Assembly (NCBI GenBank): GCA_032250735.1
Contig: JAVVEP010000001.1
Coordinates: 1 to 64,000, forward strand
Source: Gammaproteobacteria bacterium
GTDB taxonomy: Bacteria > Pseudomonadota > Gammaproteobacteria > SZUA-152
Length of the DNA: 64,000 nucleotides
Reading direction: 5' to 3'
Shown: positions 15,232 through 24,726 of the stretch, piece by piece
How positions within the stretch are numbered: position 1 is the first letter of the stretch
Layout of the letters: every line of letters starts with the position of its first letter
Made by a program: the position numbers and the translations under genes
Notes under the pieces: model-generated
Database searches by the model: none
Told to the model about the DNA's origin: nothing
The model's input: only the letters and a program-made list of their open reading frames with translations

Positions 15232-15711
15232 CTAGTGTCGGGGATAGCCGGGACCGCTCTTAACCGGCATGGCGCCGTGTTGTTCATCCTTGGCCAGATC
15301 GATGGTGACTCCCCGATGCATGTAGGTGGCGTAGGCCTCCATGGCGATCATCTCTTCACTGTCGTAGTCGAGCACCTTGCCTTGCATGGGTACGGCGATA
15401 CACCAGTTGATCATCTCGCGCAGCGTGCCCACCTTGCCCAGATTGGTCTGGAACTTGGGCCAGGTATGCACATTGCTGGCGGAGGCGTCAGGGTGGCAGT
15501 TGGCGCAGGCCAGGCCATTGGTGCCCAGTTTGCCGTTATGCCAGAGGGCATCACCCTTGGCGACGCTGCTCATCAAGGCGGCCCGTTCCTGGGCGATTTG
15601 CTCCTCACTGCGCGGCGGTTTGGCCTGTGAGGTGCCGCTGAAGATCAATGCGCCGACTACCACAAGGCTTGAGGCGACAGCGGTTACGGTCATGTTGTGT
15701 GTCTTTTTCAT
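15232..15711 (-). CDS. Exported class I c-type cytochrome
   Basis: The 159-residue protein has a signal peptide (cleavage near SQAKP) and one heme c site, CANCH, at about residue 69. Downstream Met residues in MINWCIAVPMQG and AYATYMHRG could give the sixth heme ligand. The sequence from LGKVGTLREMINWC to AYATYMHRG resembles the cytochromes of thiosulfate-oxidation systems (SoxX/TsdA-like), but no partner of those systems is in view. The gene lies 17 bases after the metallophosphoesterase gene on the same strand, so the two are surely co-transcribed. Heme is attached in the periplasm. Confidence 0.85.
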   Translation of the reverse strand: MKKTHNMTVTAVASSLVVVGALIFSGTSQAKPPRSEEQIAQERAALMSSVAKGDALWHNGKLGTNGLACANCHPDASASNVHTWPKFQTNLGKVGTLREMINWCIAVPMQGKVLDYDSEEMIAMEAYATYMHRGVTIDLAKDEQHGAMPVKSGPGYPRH

Positions 15712-15728
15712 GTCTGTTCCTCCCGTGG

Positions 15729-16745
15729 TTAGATCTTCAGGCCATTTTTGATATTGGCTGGCAGCAGGTCTGAAAACGCACGCCAGTTCATCATGCCGCC
15801 AAAGTCGGTATCCAGGGAGACCTTGGCGGTGCCCAGGCCGTCCTCAAAATCACCGGGGTCGGCACGCCGTTGCTTGATGTGCGGATATTCCAGCTCCACC
15901 GGCGGATAGGGCCAGGGCCAGGAGGTGGACAACAGGCCGCAGGAACGGATGTTGCCGATCTCGTTGTAGACCACCTGATGCACGTGGCCGTGGATGGCGA
16001 TCACCTTGTCGAACTTGCGCAGGGTCTCGCGGATCTGTGGGGCATCGTAGGTCTGGAAGTTCCAGCGCGGGTAGTAATCCCATAACGGGGAGTGGGTCAT
16101 GATCACCACCGGGGTGTCGGGGGAGACGTTCTTCACGTCCTTGGCCAGCCACTCCAGTTGTTTGTCGCCCACACCCCAGGCGCCGCAGTTGTGGCATTCC
16201 AGCTCTTCCATCATGCCCATGCGTTCCTTGGGCGTGAGTCCCTTGAGGGACCAGAAATCCGGCACCAGGATGGAGTTCATGCCGATGAAGTGCACGCCGT
16301 TGTGGTCAAAGGACCAGTGCTCATCGCCAAACAGGCCGCGCCAGGCCTTGCCCATGTCCAGGTAATAATCGTGTTCACCGGGAATGATCTTGTAGGGCAT
16401 CTTCAGCTTGTCGAGGATCTTTTTACCTTTCACCAGTTCGTCTTTCTCGCCCGACTGGCCGAGGTCGCCGCCATAGAGGACGAAGTCAGGACTCGGGTTG
16501 ATGCTGTTCACATCGTCCACCGCCTTTTCCAGGATGCCGTCGAACTTGTGATCCTTGATGTTGTAGAGATGGGCGTCGGTGAGGACGGCAAAGGTGAACG
16601 GTTTGATCTTCTTGGTAGCGGCCTCGGCGACGCCACCCAGCCCTAGCATGCTGGTAACACTGGGGGCGAACATGCCGGTGAACAGCGTGGCGGCCCCGGC
16701 CTTGGTGGTGATGCCCAGAAACTGTCGACGTGAGATTTTTATCAT
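15729..16745 (-). CDS. Tat-exported metallophosphoesterase
   Basis: The 338-residue protein starts with a twin-arginine signal (SRRQFLG at residues 5-11), so it is folded with its metals before export. The calcineurin-like phosphoesterase motifs are D57 and H59 in LTDAHLY, D94 in YGGDLG, GEHD at 123-126, THSP and the final GHVH. The usual GNHD asparagine is replaced by glutamate (E124). The protein probably hydrolyses a phosphoester in the periplasm, but the substrate is unknown. It is first in a group with a cytochrome c gene 17 bases downstream. A 44-base fragment of a similar gene lies at 13959. Confidence 0.87.
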   Translation of the reverse strand: MIKISRRQFLGITTKAGAATLFTGMFAPSVTSMLGLGGVAEAATKKIKPFTFAVLTDAHLYNIKDHKFDGILEKAVDDVNSINPSPDFVLYGGDLGQSGEKDELVKGKKILDKLKMPYKIIPGEHDYYLDMGKAWRGLFGDEHWSFDHNGVHFIGMNSILVPDFWSLKGLTPKERMGMMEELECHNCGAWGVGDKQLEWLAKDVKNVSPDTPVVIMTHSPLWDYYPRWNFQTYDAPQIRETLRKFDKVIAIHGHVHQVVYNEIGNIRSCGLLSTSWPWPYPPVELEYPHIKQRRADPGDFEDGLGTAKVSLDTDFGGMMNWRAFSDLLPANIKNGLKI

Positions 16746-17026
16746 GCGGACTTCCTCCCTTAAATGATCTTCCGTAATAAGGATGTGTGAATTTCCCGGG
16801 CCGGTGTCTGGCTGAGGAAATCAAACCTGGTCTAAGCAAATTAAACTTAGTCTAAATTGGGCGAGGATCAAGGGGGTGATTAAAAATTTTTTTGCGGGAT
16901 CAGAAAATTCTGAAACGGACGTAACGCCCGGTCCAGGGCGTGGTGGTGTGGAAGGGAAATACGTAAGGGAAACGAGGAAGGGCGCGCGAAAGGGAACGCG
17001 AAAGGAAGTCGCGGTTAAACGGGGCC

Positions 17027-17647
17027 TTAGGCGGTCTGCCGGCGCAGGCCGATCAGCAGCAGGGCGGCGCCCAGCAAAAAGAGTATCCACTGGTAGGCGG
17101 GAAACAGGTCGAAACCGTCAAAGCCCAGCCCGTAGAGGGCAACAAAACCGACCCAGGTTGCGCCCGAGCAGTGCTCGATGGCGGTCATGTAGGTGACGGA
17201 GATAATCAGCAGGCCGGCGCCCAGCAGGCTGCTGCGCCAGCCGCGGCGGCTGAGGCCGTAGTTGCGGCTGGCGTCGTGGCGCGGCGGACGGGTGAGCATG
17301 CGCCCGAGCAGGGCCGCCACCACGAGATAGACCAGCAGGGTGATGGCATCATATTCCAGGGTCCACAGGGTGAGGGCGCTGCGCGGGTCCTTATGGGCCA
17401 GGGTGATGAACGATTGGGTGAGCAGGAATTCCAGTGCGGCCAGCGGCTGTTCGGGCCAGATGAGCTGGAACATGGAGACCGAGGCGCCCACCGGATACAG
17501 CACATGATTCACCCAGCCCTTGTTGAGCAGGGTGATGCTGAGCAGGCCGATGGCAAAAAAGCCGATGAAAATCAGCCCGCTATAGACGAGCCAGGCACGA
17601 GTCGAACGGGTGGTGTTGTTGGGCGCGATGACGACGGTCTTATCCAT
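17027..17647 (-). CDS. Predicted inner-membrane protein
   Basis: The 206-residue protein has about five hydrophobic segments: YSGLIFIGFFAIGLLSITLL, one near residue 55, one near 100 (ITLLVYLVVAALLG), one near 140 (LLGAGLLIISVTYMTAI) and a last one ending in LLIGLRR. I do not recognise the family. The frame is open to 17770, but ATG 17647 gives a normal cytoplasmic leader and avoids the GC-rich stretch shared with apaH. It is upstream of the metallophosphoesterase group on the same strand, with a 281-base gap, so it probably has its own transcript. Confidence 0.7.
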   Translation of the reverse strand: MDKTVVIAPNNTTRSTRAWLVYSGLIFIGFFAIGLLSITLLNKGWVNHVLYPVGASVSMFQLIWPEQPLAALEFLLTQSFITLAHKDPRSALTLWTLEYDAITLLVYLVVAALLGRMLTRPPRHDASRNYGLSRRGWRSSLLGAGLLIISVTYMTAIEHCSGATWVGFVALYGLGFDGFDLFPAYQWILFLLGAALLLIGLRRQTA

Positions 17648-17789
17648 GCGGGCGATTGTAACTGATGTCTGCCTGAGCCGTGTTACTCTGCGCAGAGTTT
17701 TTTGGTGCGGAATTTTTGGCGCACTTTTTTGACATGCATGCCGCTGTCGCAAACGCGTGCGGCGCGGCAACCGGGAGTCGAGAAACAGA

Positions 17790-18635
17790 ATGGCGGTATA
17801 CGCAATAGGCGATATTCAGGGCTGCTATGCCGAGCTGATGGCGCTGCTGGAGACGATCCACTTTGATGCCGCCAGCGACCAGCTGTGGTTCACGGGTGAT
17901 CTGGTGAATCGCGGACCCGAGTCACTGCGGGTGCTGCGCTATGTGCGGGACCTGAGCGAGCGCACGCCCGCTGCCGCGATCACCGTGCTGGGAAATCACG
18001 ACCTGCATCTGCTGGCCGTGGCCGAGGGCAAGGGCCGGCTGCACCGCAGCGATACCCTGGAGGCGATACTGGCCGCGCCGGACCGGCAGGGCCTGCTGGA
18101 CTGGTTGCGTCACCAGCCGCTGCTGCATCACGACGCGAGCCTGGGTTTCAGCCTGATCCATGCCGGACTGCCGCCACAGTGGAGCCTGGGCGCAGCGCAA
18201 CAGCACGCCGGCGAGGTGGAGGCGGTGCTGCGGGGTGAAAACTATCGCGCGTTTTTTGCGCACATGTACGGCAACCTGCCGGATCACTGGCACGAGGACC
18301 TCAGTGGCTGGGAACGGCTGCGATTCATCACCAACTGCTTTACCCGCATGCGCTACTGCGATGCACAGGGGCGAGTGGATCTGCACGCCAAGGGGGCGCC
18401 GGGTTCACAGCCGGCCGGCCTCGTGCCGTGGTTCGAGGTGGAGGGCCGACAAACCCAGGCCGAGCGCATTGTGTTCGGGCACTGGTCGACCCTGGGCCTG
18501 TATCAGGGCAACCGGGTCACGGCGCTGGACACGGGCTGCCTGTGGGGCGGCCGGCTGACGGCCCTGCGACTGGATGACGAAGGCAGTCTGCATTGCGTAG
18601 AATGTTCGGCGGGCCTGCGCCCGGGGGCGGCATGA
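17790..18635 (+). CDS. apaH: Bis(5'-nucleosyl)-tetraphosphatase, symmetrical
   Basis: The 281-residue protein has the length and motifs of ApaH, which splits Ap4A into two ADP and in E. coli also removes Np4 caps from RNA. Metal-binding motifs are [10 protein letters not shown] at residues 7-16, [28 protein letters not shown] and FGHWS. ATG 17790 gives the standard N-terminus [11 protein letters not shown]. The next gene overlaps by four bases (ATGA). It is not next to the apaG/ksgA/pdxA genes it accompanies in E. coli. Confidence 0.95.
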   Translation: MAVYAIGDIQGCYAELMALLETIHFDAASDQLWFTGDLVNRGPESLRVLRYVRDLSERTPAAAITVLGNHDLHLLAVAEGKGRLHRSDTLEAILAAPDRQGLLDWLRHQPLLHHDASLGFSLIHAGLPPQWSLGAAQQHAGEVEAVLRGENYRAFFAHMYGNLPDHWHEDLSGWERLRFITNCFTRMRYCDAQGRVDLHAKGAPGSQPAGLVPWFEVEGRQTQAERIVFGHWSTLGLYQGNRVTALDTGCLWGGRLTALRLDDEGSLHCVECSAGLRPGAA

Positions 18636-19042
18636 GAGGCGGACTGGCCCTGGCCTGTGTGCTGCTGTGCTGGCTGCCGGCGGGGGCATGGTCAGCCAGC
18701 ACGGCGGGGAGTTATGGTGTGTGGAGCGGCATGCTGACCGAGGTAATCGTCGCCGGCCAGCGCTACAGTCGCTACGAGGTGGCCGTCACCCTGACCCCCG
18801 ATCGTTCTCGCATCGATTACGAGAGCCTGGGCTGTGGCGGTGAGCTGCACCTGATCCGGAAAAGCGGGCGTTTGTTGCAGTTTCGGGATGAGTTGGAATA
18901 TGGGCAGGATGTATGCGCCAGCGGAGGTCGTACCGAGCTGCACATCATGGATTCCGGGCGGGCGGTCTTTCGGTGGTTCGATGCGGATGGTGTGCTCAAG
19001 GTGGAGGGCTACCTAAGACGCCAGCGGCAGATGATGATTTAG
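18632..19042 (+). CDS. Small exported protein, unknown
   Basis: The 136-residue protein overlaps the apaH stop codon by ATGA, so it is translationally coupled to it. It has a signal peptide of about 22 residues ([15 protein letters not shown]) and a beta-rich mature domain of about 110 residues with two cysteines ([13 protein letters not shown]). I do not recognise the family. Its fixed coupling to apaH suggests only co-expression. Confidence 0.72.
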   Translation: MRGGLALACVLLCWLPAGAWSASTAGSYGVWSGMLTEVIVAGQRYSRYEVAVTLTPDRSRIDYESLGCGGELHLIRKSGRLLQFRDELEYGQDVCASGGRTELHIMDSGRAVFRWFDADGVLKVEGYLRRQRQMMI

Positions 19043-19118
19043 ACTGCCTTTGCAGATTGCATGTATATGCTAAAACAGCTTCGTGGCAGAAAATAATCTA
19101 ACAGATAGTGGTGGTAGA

Positions 19119-19631
19119 ATGAAAAATATTCCGGCGAGACGAAATGTACTCTTATTTATAATCCTGATGATGTCCGCGCCTGCGTTGCTGGCCGCGCCCA
19201 AGGCCGAGATTCTGGAATACGGCTATTATGAGTTTACCGGCAACTCCGAACGGCTGGCCAATTCGACAACGACTTCCGGTTATGTGACCCGGGGCGAGGC
19301 GAAGCTGGTGGAAAGCACCGAGCGGATTCCCCTGCAACGAGGCCGCCTGTTTGGCTTCCGGTTCCGGATCTCGGGCATGGACAAGGCCGTCGGGGCGATC
19401 CCGCTTGAGCTGGTGGTGACCCATCCGGAAATGGAAAAACCGGATGGCAGTCGCTCCTCCGGTTATCGCTATGTCGTGGATCTGGCCCTGAGTGATGGCA
19501 TGGTGGAGGATAAGACCGGCTATCGCATCAATGAGACATATGAAATGGTGGAGGGAGACTGGCATTTTGAATATCGCTTCATGAACAAAATGCTGATCGA
19601 ACGCCGCTTTACCACCTATCTGCCGGAATAG
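19119..19631 (+). CDS. Exported DUF3859 family protein
   Basis: The 170-residue protein has a signal peptide ending in PALLAAPK and one DUF3859 domain: EYGYYEFTGNSERL, then RGRLFGFRFRISG, LELVVTHPEMEKPDG and the final HFEYRFMNKMLIERRFTTYLP. The domain is a beta sandwich in periplasmic proteins without known role. ATG 19119 is preferred because the upstream TTG at 19083 would bury the signal peptide. Confidence 0.85.
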   Translation: MKNIPARRNVLLFIILMMSAPALLAAPKAEILEYGYYEFTGNSERLANSTTTSGYVTRGEAKLVESTERIPLQRGRLFGFRFRISGMDKAVGAIPLELVVTHPEMEKPDGSRSSGYRYVVDLALSDGMVEDKTGYRINETYEMVEGDWHFEYRFMNKMLIERRFTTYLPE

Positions 19632-19745
19632 GCAGTGCGCCCGGTTTAACTTTTGAAGATAGCGCCTAAACTGCACGGTAGATGAAACGCAGATGCTGAA
19701 ACTGACGCGCTGAACTGATGTATTGAACCGACATAAGGAACAACA

Positions 19746-20126
19746 ATGGACGAAGATTTCAAACAGAACCTGACGGCGGCGGAGACCTGGATACGGGGGC
19801 TATTTATTCTGCTGTTTGCCTTCCTGCTGATGGTGGCGCGCATCGTCACCGCGGCGGTGGTGGTGATCCAGTTTCTGTTTACGGTGTTTACCGGCCGCAC
19901 CAACGAAAATCTGCGTTATTTTGGCGCCGGTCTGGCGCAGTATATTTTCCAGATCCTGCAGTACGTGACCTACAACTCCGATGAGAAAGCCTTCCCGTTC
20001 AGCCCCTGGCCGGAGGTGGCGCCGATGGTCGCCGAGTCCGGGTCGGCCGATGACGACGCTAGCGCGACAGAGTCGGTTGAGCCTGGCGAGCCCTCGCAAC
20101 CGGACGAGCACGAGCCACAGCGCTGA
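19746..20126 (+). CDS. DUF4389 membrane protein
   Basis: The 126-residue protein has a short cytoplasmic N-terminus, two close hydrophobic segments (FILLFAFLLMVARIVTAAVVV and a second to about residue 50), the DUF4389 signature FTGRTNENLRYFGAGLAQYIFQ, then an acidic low-complexity tail (ESVEPGEPSQPDEHEPQR). Members occur in proteobacteria with no known function. ATG 19746 has AAGGAAC upstream. Confidence 0.85.
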   Translation: MDEDFKQNLTAAETWIRGLFILLFAFLLMVARIVTAAVVVIQFLFTVFTGRTNENLRYFGAGLAQYIFQILQYVTYNSDEKAFPFSPWPEVAPMVAESGSADDDASATESVEPGEPSQPDEHEPQR

Positions 20127-20325
20127 CCGCTTAACCCTGGTCTTCACAAGGGGATGGCGCAGCACCGCGCTCTCCTTTTTGGTGGTTTATCCGTATAATA
20201 AGCGCCCAATCACACTTGGCGTGTAATCCTTACTATGTAGACAGTATGCGATAGCGGGCGCTTAAATGCCGCTACCCTGTTTGCAGCTTACGCCTTCCAT
20301 CGCTTCGGCCGGTAATCCAGTCCAC

Positions 20326-22575
20326 ATGCAGTCAGCTCCCGACATTTTTTCCTATCGCAAGTTCTGGGCCCAGCGCTTCGGCGTAGCCCCGCAGTTGCCC
20401 ATGTCGCGCGAAGAAATGGATGCGCTGGGCTGGGACAGCTGTGATGTGATCCTGGTGACCGGTGACGCCTATGTGGATCACCCCAGTTTTGGCATGGCGG
20501 TTATCGGTCGGGTGCTGGAGGCGCAGGGTTTTCGGGTGGGCATTATCGCGCAACCGGACTGGAGCAGCGCGCAGGATTTTCAGCGACTGGGCAGGCCCAA
20601 TCTGTTTTTTGGCGTGACCGGCGGCAACATGGATTCCATGGTGAATCGCTATACCTCGGATCGCAAGCAGCGTTCCAATGATGCATACACGGCCAACGGC
20701 GAAGGCGGCAAGCGCCCTGATCGCTGTGTGGTGGTTTACAGTCAGCGCGCACGCGAGGCATACAAGGGCGTGCCGATCATCATTGGTGGCATCGAGGCCA
20801 GCCTGCGACGCATTGCCCATTTTGACTACTGGTCAGAGAAGGTGCGGCGTTCGGTGATCCTGGATGCCAAGGCGGATCTGCTGGTGTATGGCAACGCCGA
20901 ACGGCAGATTGTCGAAATTGCCCACCGCCTTGCGCAACGCGAGCCGATCGAAGACATCACCGACGTGCGCGGCACGGTGTTCGCCTGCCGCGATCGCAAT
21001 GGTCGTCCTGAGCGTCTGCCCCAGGACTGGATGGTGCTCAACTCCACCGAGCTGGACAAGCCCGGCGTGATCGAGGCGCCGCTTGATCCCTATGCGATGG
21101 AGGGCGGTGGTGGCGAACAGCAGGCACCCTGCGCAACGGCGGCTGCTGGTGACGCGGCGGATGCAGGCACTGGGGCGCCGGGCAATAGCGTGATGGTGGA
21201 ATTGGTCGCCCGTCACAAGCCGCGCGCCAGCAGCGACAATACCCTGGTCTGTCTGCCCGCCTATCATCAGGTGCGGGATGATCGGGTGCTGTACGCCCAT
21301 GCCTCGCGCGTGTTCCACAAAGAGACCAATCCCGGGAATGCGCGGGCGGTGTATCAGTCGCACGGTGAACGCGGCGTGTGGATGAATCCGCCGCCGATCC
21401 CGTTGCAGACCGGGGAGCTGGATAAGGTCTTCGAGCTGCCCTATACACGTCGGCCGCACACGGCCTATGGCCAGGCCAATATCCCGGCCTATGAGATGAT
21501 CCGTTTTTCGGTGAACATCATGCGCGGCTGTTTTGGTGGCTGCACCTTTTGTTCGATCACCGAGCATGAAGGACGCATTATTCAGAGCCGTTCGGAAGAT
21601 TCCATCATTCGCGAGATTGAAACCATTCGCGACACGGTGCCGGGATTTACCGGGCATATTTCCGATTTGGGTGGACCGACCGCCAACATGTATCGGCTTA
21701 GCTGCAAGGATCCAAAGATAGAGGAAAACTGCCGACGGCCTTCCTGCGTGCATCCCGGTATCTGCAAGAATCTCGGCACCAATCATCAGCCGCTGATCAG
21801 GCTGTATCGTCGCGCCCGCCAGCTGCGCGGCATCAAAAAAATTCTCATCGCCTCCGGGCTGCGTTACGACCTCGCGGTGGAATCGCCGGAGTATGTAAAA
21901 GAGCTGGTGACCCATCATGTGGGTGGCTATTTAAAGATAGCGCCAGAGCATACCGAGAGCGGCCCGTTGTCAAAAATGATGAAGCCGGGTATGGGTACCT
22001 ATGACCGCTTTAAACAGATGTTCGACAAGTTTTCAAAGGCCGCCGGAAAAGAACAGTATCTGATCCCCTATTTTATCGCCGCCCATCCGGGCACCACCGA
22101 TGAAGATATGATGAATCTGGCCATCTGGCTGAAGGCCAACGGCTTCCGGGCGGATCAGGTACAAAACTTCCTGCCCTCGCCGATGGCGACCGCGACCGCG
22201 ATGTACCATTCGGGCAAGGACCCCCTGCACAAGGTGGGCGCCAACACGCAGGAGATGCCGGTGCCCAAGGGCGCCAATGCGCGCCGACTGCACAAGGCCT
22301 TTCTGCGTTATCACGATGCCAACAACTGGCCCCTGCTTCGCAAGGCCCTGCAACAGATGGGCCGCGCCGACCTGATTGGCAACGGCAAGCGACACCTGAT
22401 CCCCAGCTGGCAGCCGGCGGCGGGAGATGCCGTGGAGGGCGCGGCGGCCGGGAAGACGTTTCGCACCCAGCACACCGGGCTGCCGAAGAATCCCGACACT
22501 GCTGGCCGCAAGCCCTCAGCGGCGAAGGCGGCGCGGTCGAAAGTCCCGAGAAAGGGCCCTCCAACAAAGCGCTAA
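20326..22575 (+). CDS. ygiQ: YgiQ family radical SAM protein
   Basis: The 749-residue protein matches E. coli YgiQ over its whole length. The N-terminal half is a B12-binding-like domain beginning [17 protein letters not shown]. The radical SAM core has its Fe-S cysteines at C402, C406 and C409 in [11 protein letters not shown], followed by [17 protein letters not shown] and [19 protein letters not shown]. The C-terminal 60 residues are basic and disordered. The reaction of YgiQ is not known. ATG 20326 fits the E. coli start; the frame extends upstream to 20266. Residues 265-295 hold an Ala/Gly-rich insertion. Confidence 0.95.
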   Translation: MQSAPDIFSYRKFWAQRFGVAPQLPMSREEMDALGWDSCDVILVTGDAYVDHPSFGMAVIGRVLEAQGFRVGIIAQPDWSSAQDFQRLGRPNLFFGVTGGNMDSMVNRYTSDRKQRSNDAYTANGEGGKRPDRCVVVYSQRAREAYKGVPIIIGGIEASLRRIAHFDYWSEKVRRSVILDAKADLLVYGNAERQIVEIAHRLAQREPIEDITDVRGTVFACRDRNGRPERLPQDWMVLNSTELDKPGVIEAPLDPYAMEGGGGEQQAPCATAAAGDAADAGTGAPGNSVMVELVARHKPRASSDNTLVCLPAYHQVRDDRVLYAHASRVFHKETNPGNARAVYQSHGERGVWMNPPPIPLQTGELDKVFELPYTRRPHTAYGQANIPAYEMIRFSVNIMRGCFGGCTFCSITEHEGRIIQSRSEDSIIREIETIRDTVPGFTGHISDLGGPTANMYRLSCKDPKIEENCRRPSCVHPGICKNLGTNHQPLIRLYRRARQLRGIKKILIASGLRYDLAVESPEYVKELVTHHVGGYLKIAPEHTESGPLSKMMKPGMGTYDRFKQMFDKFSKAAGKEQYLIPYFIAAHPGTTDEDMMNLAIWLKANGFRADQVQNFLPSPMATATAMYHSGKDPLHKVGANTQEMPVPKGANARRLHKAFLRYHDANNWPLLRKALQQMGRADLIGNGKRHLIPSWQPAAGDAVEGAAAGKTFRTQHTGLPKNPDTAGRKPSAAKAARSKVPRKGPPTKR

Positions 22576-22609
22576 TGGCGGTTATGCGCTGCGGCATGCC
22601 TGCTGGGGG

Positions 22610-22885
22610 TCATGAGACCTTGATGCGTACCACCTTCATCACCTCAAATTCCATGCCGGCCACGGTTTCGGTGCTGGCGTAATAGGTCAGGTTGATGCGC
22701 TGGCCCCTGAGATTCTTATATGTCTTGCTCCTTTTGTAGCGAAAGGGTGTCTCGCAACCTTCGATCATCAGGGTGTTGATAACCCAGTCGCCCTCAGCAC
22801 GTTGCACGTGTGAGCTCACCTTCATCATCTCTGAATGAGTAAGCTGCCGATGCTTTTTCAGCAGTTTTTCGGGCGATGATTTCAT
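22610..22885 (-). CDS. Small conserved-looking protein, unknown
   Basis: The 91-residue basic protein has no signal peptide or membrane segment. It starts with a helical Lys-rich segment (SPEKLLKKHRQLTHSE) and continues with beta-like stretches, RINLTYYASTETVAGM and FEVMKVVRIKV. I do not recognise the family. It converges with ygiQ and is divergent from the small membrane protein at 23005; ATG 22885 has a weak ribosome site. Confidence 0.65.
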   Translation of the reverse strand: MKSSPEKLLKKHRQLTHSEMMKVSSHVQRAEGDWVINTLMIEGCETPFRYKRSKTYKNLRGQRINLTYYASTETVAGMEFEVMKVVRIKVS

Positions 22886-23004
22886 GGGTATAACGACTTT
22901 TGCTTTGTGCGCATGAAGGATGAATTATAGCGAAAGTTTGGCGTTACACCGGCGTGCTGTAGACTATTGCTCACCCCCATTACGTGCCCGGTTGAAGATC
23001 CGCG

Positions 23005-23283
23005 ATGAAAAATATTCTACGAAAACTGTTTGCCCCCATCCTGAATGTCTTTGAGGCGGGTGATGAGCCCTATGCCTATAAACCCCTCAACCGGAAAATC
23101 CTCATTGTGATCGGCGTGCTGTTCCTCGGTCTGGTGTCGGCGGTGGCCTACCTGTCTTTCGACAGGGACGAGCCGGGATACCTGATTCCGGTCATCGTCT
23201 TCGGCGGTGTGTCTCTGGTAGCGCTGGTGGTTGGCCTGTTGGGCAGCGACCGGGCGGTGTCGAGGATCTGGGGCAGCCGCTAG
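23005..23283 (+). CDS. Small membrane protein with two helices
   Basis: The 92-residue protein has an amphipathic N-terminus (ILRKLFAPILNVFEAG), then two transmembrane helices at about residues 32-50 and 59-80 separated by a short loop (SFDRDEPGY). No family recognised. It is convergent with yaaA, 31 bases apart; a GC-rich hairpin followed by CTATTTTT in this gap may end its transcript. Confidence 0.68.
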   Translation: MKNILRKLFAPILNVFEAGDEPYAYKPLNRKILIVIGVLFLGLVSAVAYLSFDRDEPGYLIPVIVFGGVSLVALVVGLLGSDRAVSRIWGSR

Positions 23284-23314
23284 CACCCCGTGTGACGCGC
23301 CCGGCGGGCCGCGC

Positions 23315-24088
23315 CTATTTTTGTTTGCGCGTAAACACCCAGGTGTTGCCCCGGGAGAGCCCCTTGTTGTATCGGTAGCCTTCTTCATCGAAGGACTTGA
23401 TGTCCTCCGCGTCCGTCAGTTGTTGCTGGATGATGTAGCGGCTGAGCAGGCCGCGGGCCTTCTTGGCGTAGATGCCAATCATCTTGTACTCGCCATCCTT
23501 GAATTCCTTAAACGCCGGGGTGATGATCCGCGCATTCAGCTGTTTGGGTTTGACGGCCTTGAAATATTCGTTCGAGGCGAGGTTGATCAGGGTGTCGGAT
23601 TTGAGCTTCTTCAGCTGCGCGTTGAGGCCCTCGGTGATGGTCGAGCCCCAGAAGTCGTACAGATTCCTGCCCTGATCCGTATCCAGTCGGGTACCCATCT
23701 CCAGCCGATAGGGCTGCATCAGGTCCAGTGGCCGCAGCAGGCCGTACAGGCCGGAAAGGATACGCAGATGCTGTTGTGCAAAGGTGAAATCCCGCGCAGT
23801 GAAACTCTCCGCATCCAGTCCGGTATAGACATCACCCTTGAAGGCCAGCAGCGCTTGCCGGGCATTCTTTTCGGTAAAGCGTTTGTCCCACGATTCGTAG
23901 CGATCAAAATTGAGTTCGGCGATTTTGCTGCTGACCTTCATCAGCTCACTGATGTCGAGGGACGACAGTTGCCGCAGGCGCTGGATCAGTTGCTGGGAGC
24001 GGTCCAGATAGTCCGGCACGGTAAATTTGGTGGTGACCCGTGGCGTTTCGTAGTCCAGGGTCTTGGCGGGCGAGATCACGATCAGCAT
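23315..24088 (-). CDS. yaaA: Peroxide stress protein YaaA (DUF328)
   Basis: The 257-residue protein begins [16 protein letters not shown], the hallmark of YaaA, and carries [48 protein letters not shown] and the C-terminal FDEEGYRYN. In E. coli YaaA lowers free iron under hydrogen peroxide stress, protecting DNA and proteins. The frame is open upstream to 24202 but only ATG 24088 gives the family start. It is a single gene. Confidence 0.95.
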   Translation of the reverse strand: MLIVISPAKTLDYETPRVTTKFTVPDYLDRSQQLIQRLRQLSSLDISELMKVSSKIAELNFDRYESWDKRFTEKNARQALLAFKGDVYTGLDAESFTARDFTFAQQHLRILSGLYGLLRPLDLMQPYRLEMGTRLDTDQGRNLYDFWGSTITEGLNAQLKKLKSDTLINLASNEYFKAVKPKQLNARIITPAFKEFKDGEYKMIGIYAKKARGLLSRYIIQQQLTDAEDIKSFDEEGYRYNKGLSRGNTWVFTRKQK

Positions 24089-24425
24089 GGCAATGGGGTC
24101 TTCGGTGGCCTGAAAGGGGCATTGTAGCAAACCGCTAATGGGTGCAGTCAAAACAATCCATGCTGGTCGTGGTGACGGCATTCGGCCCACCTCCCGTTGC
24201 ATCCCCTTGGAATAACTGAGCTAATCATGATGATCTTCGGCCTGTCTGTGGAGGCGTTATGCGATTGCAATATAAAGTCAGGCAAAAAAAGTGGTAATGA
24301 AAATGGCTGGGCGGACGTAAAACTAATCAGGTTGCCCGGCGGTGAATTCCGGTAGTTTTCGCTCAGCAAGGCGCCCTGCGGCGTGATTGGCCGCGTATTA
24401 TTTTGAACAGTTAGAGGTGAATACT
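24089..24425. other. Divergent intergenic region yaaA / YjfB-like gene
   Basis: These 337 bases should hold the promoters of yaaA (minus) and of the small YjfB-like gene (plus). I could not recognise convincing -35/-10 or OxyR sites. No open frame with coding character is seen. Confidence 0.45.
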
Positions 24426-24590
24426 ATGGAAATATCGGGTGCATCATCCGCGGCGCACGTCAACACGACGGTCGCCATCGAGGTTCAGAAGAAGTCCCAG
24501 GCGCTGCAGGAACAGACGGCGGCAACCCTGATCGAGTCCCTGCCGGATCCGACATCCTCCAGGGGACAGAATATTGATGTCACCGCCTGA
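24426..24590 (+). CDS. YjfB-like putative motility peptide
   Basis: The 54-residue protein resembles the YjfB family of small putative motility proteins: a Ser/Ala/Thr-rich N-terminus, then a helix (VAIEVQKKSQALQEQTAATLIESLP) and a short polar tail. Members often sit near flagellar or chemotaxis genes, and their role is unclear. No such genes are near here; the type IV pilus genes are 13 kb away. ATG 24426 is preceded by AGAGGTG. A strong terminator follows 56 bases downstream. Confidence 0.6.
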   Translation: MEISGASSAAHVNTTVAIEVQKKSQALQEQTAATLIESLPDPTSSRGQNIDVTA

Positions 24591-24646
24591 GCGGAAGGCA
24601 GGCGCGGGAACGTTCGCCAGCAATCAAGCATAACGCACAGATCCAC

Positions 24647-24685
24647 AAAAAAGGCGTGCCGGAATCCATCTGGCACGCCTTTTTT
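24647..24685. terminator. Bidirectional rho-independent terminator
   Basis: AAAAAAGGCGTGCC pairs with GGCACGCCTTTTTT around a short loop. It has U-runs on both strands and lies between the plus-strand YjfB-like gene and the minus-strand hemE, so it can end both transcripts. Confidence 0.88.
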
Positions 24686-24726
24686 GTGTGGGGGCGATAC
24701 GAAAATCGCGCAGGGCGGATTAGTGG

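Noticed and set aside
16821-17090. 89-residue minus-strand frame between the membrane protein and the phosphoesterase
   Set aside because: No ribosome site, overlaps the membrane protein's 3' end, and biased composition; the region more likely holds the promoter of the phosphoesterase gene.
24300-24360. Possible sigma-28 or sigma-54 promoter ahead of the YjfB-like gene
   Set aside because: Only loose matches to the consensus boxes; not enough to report as a promoter.
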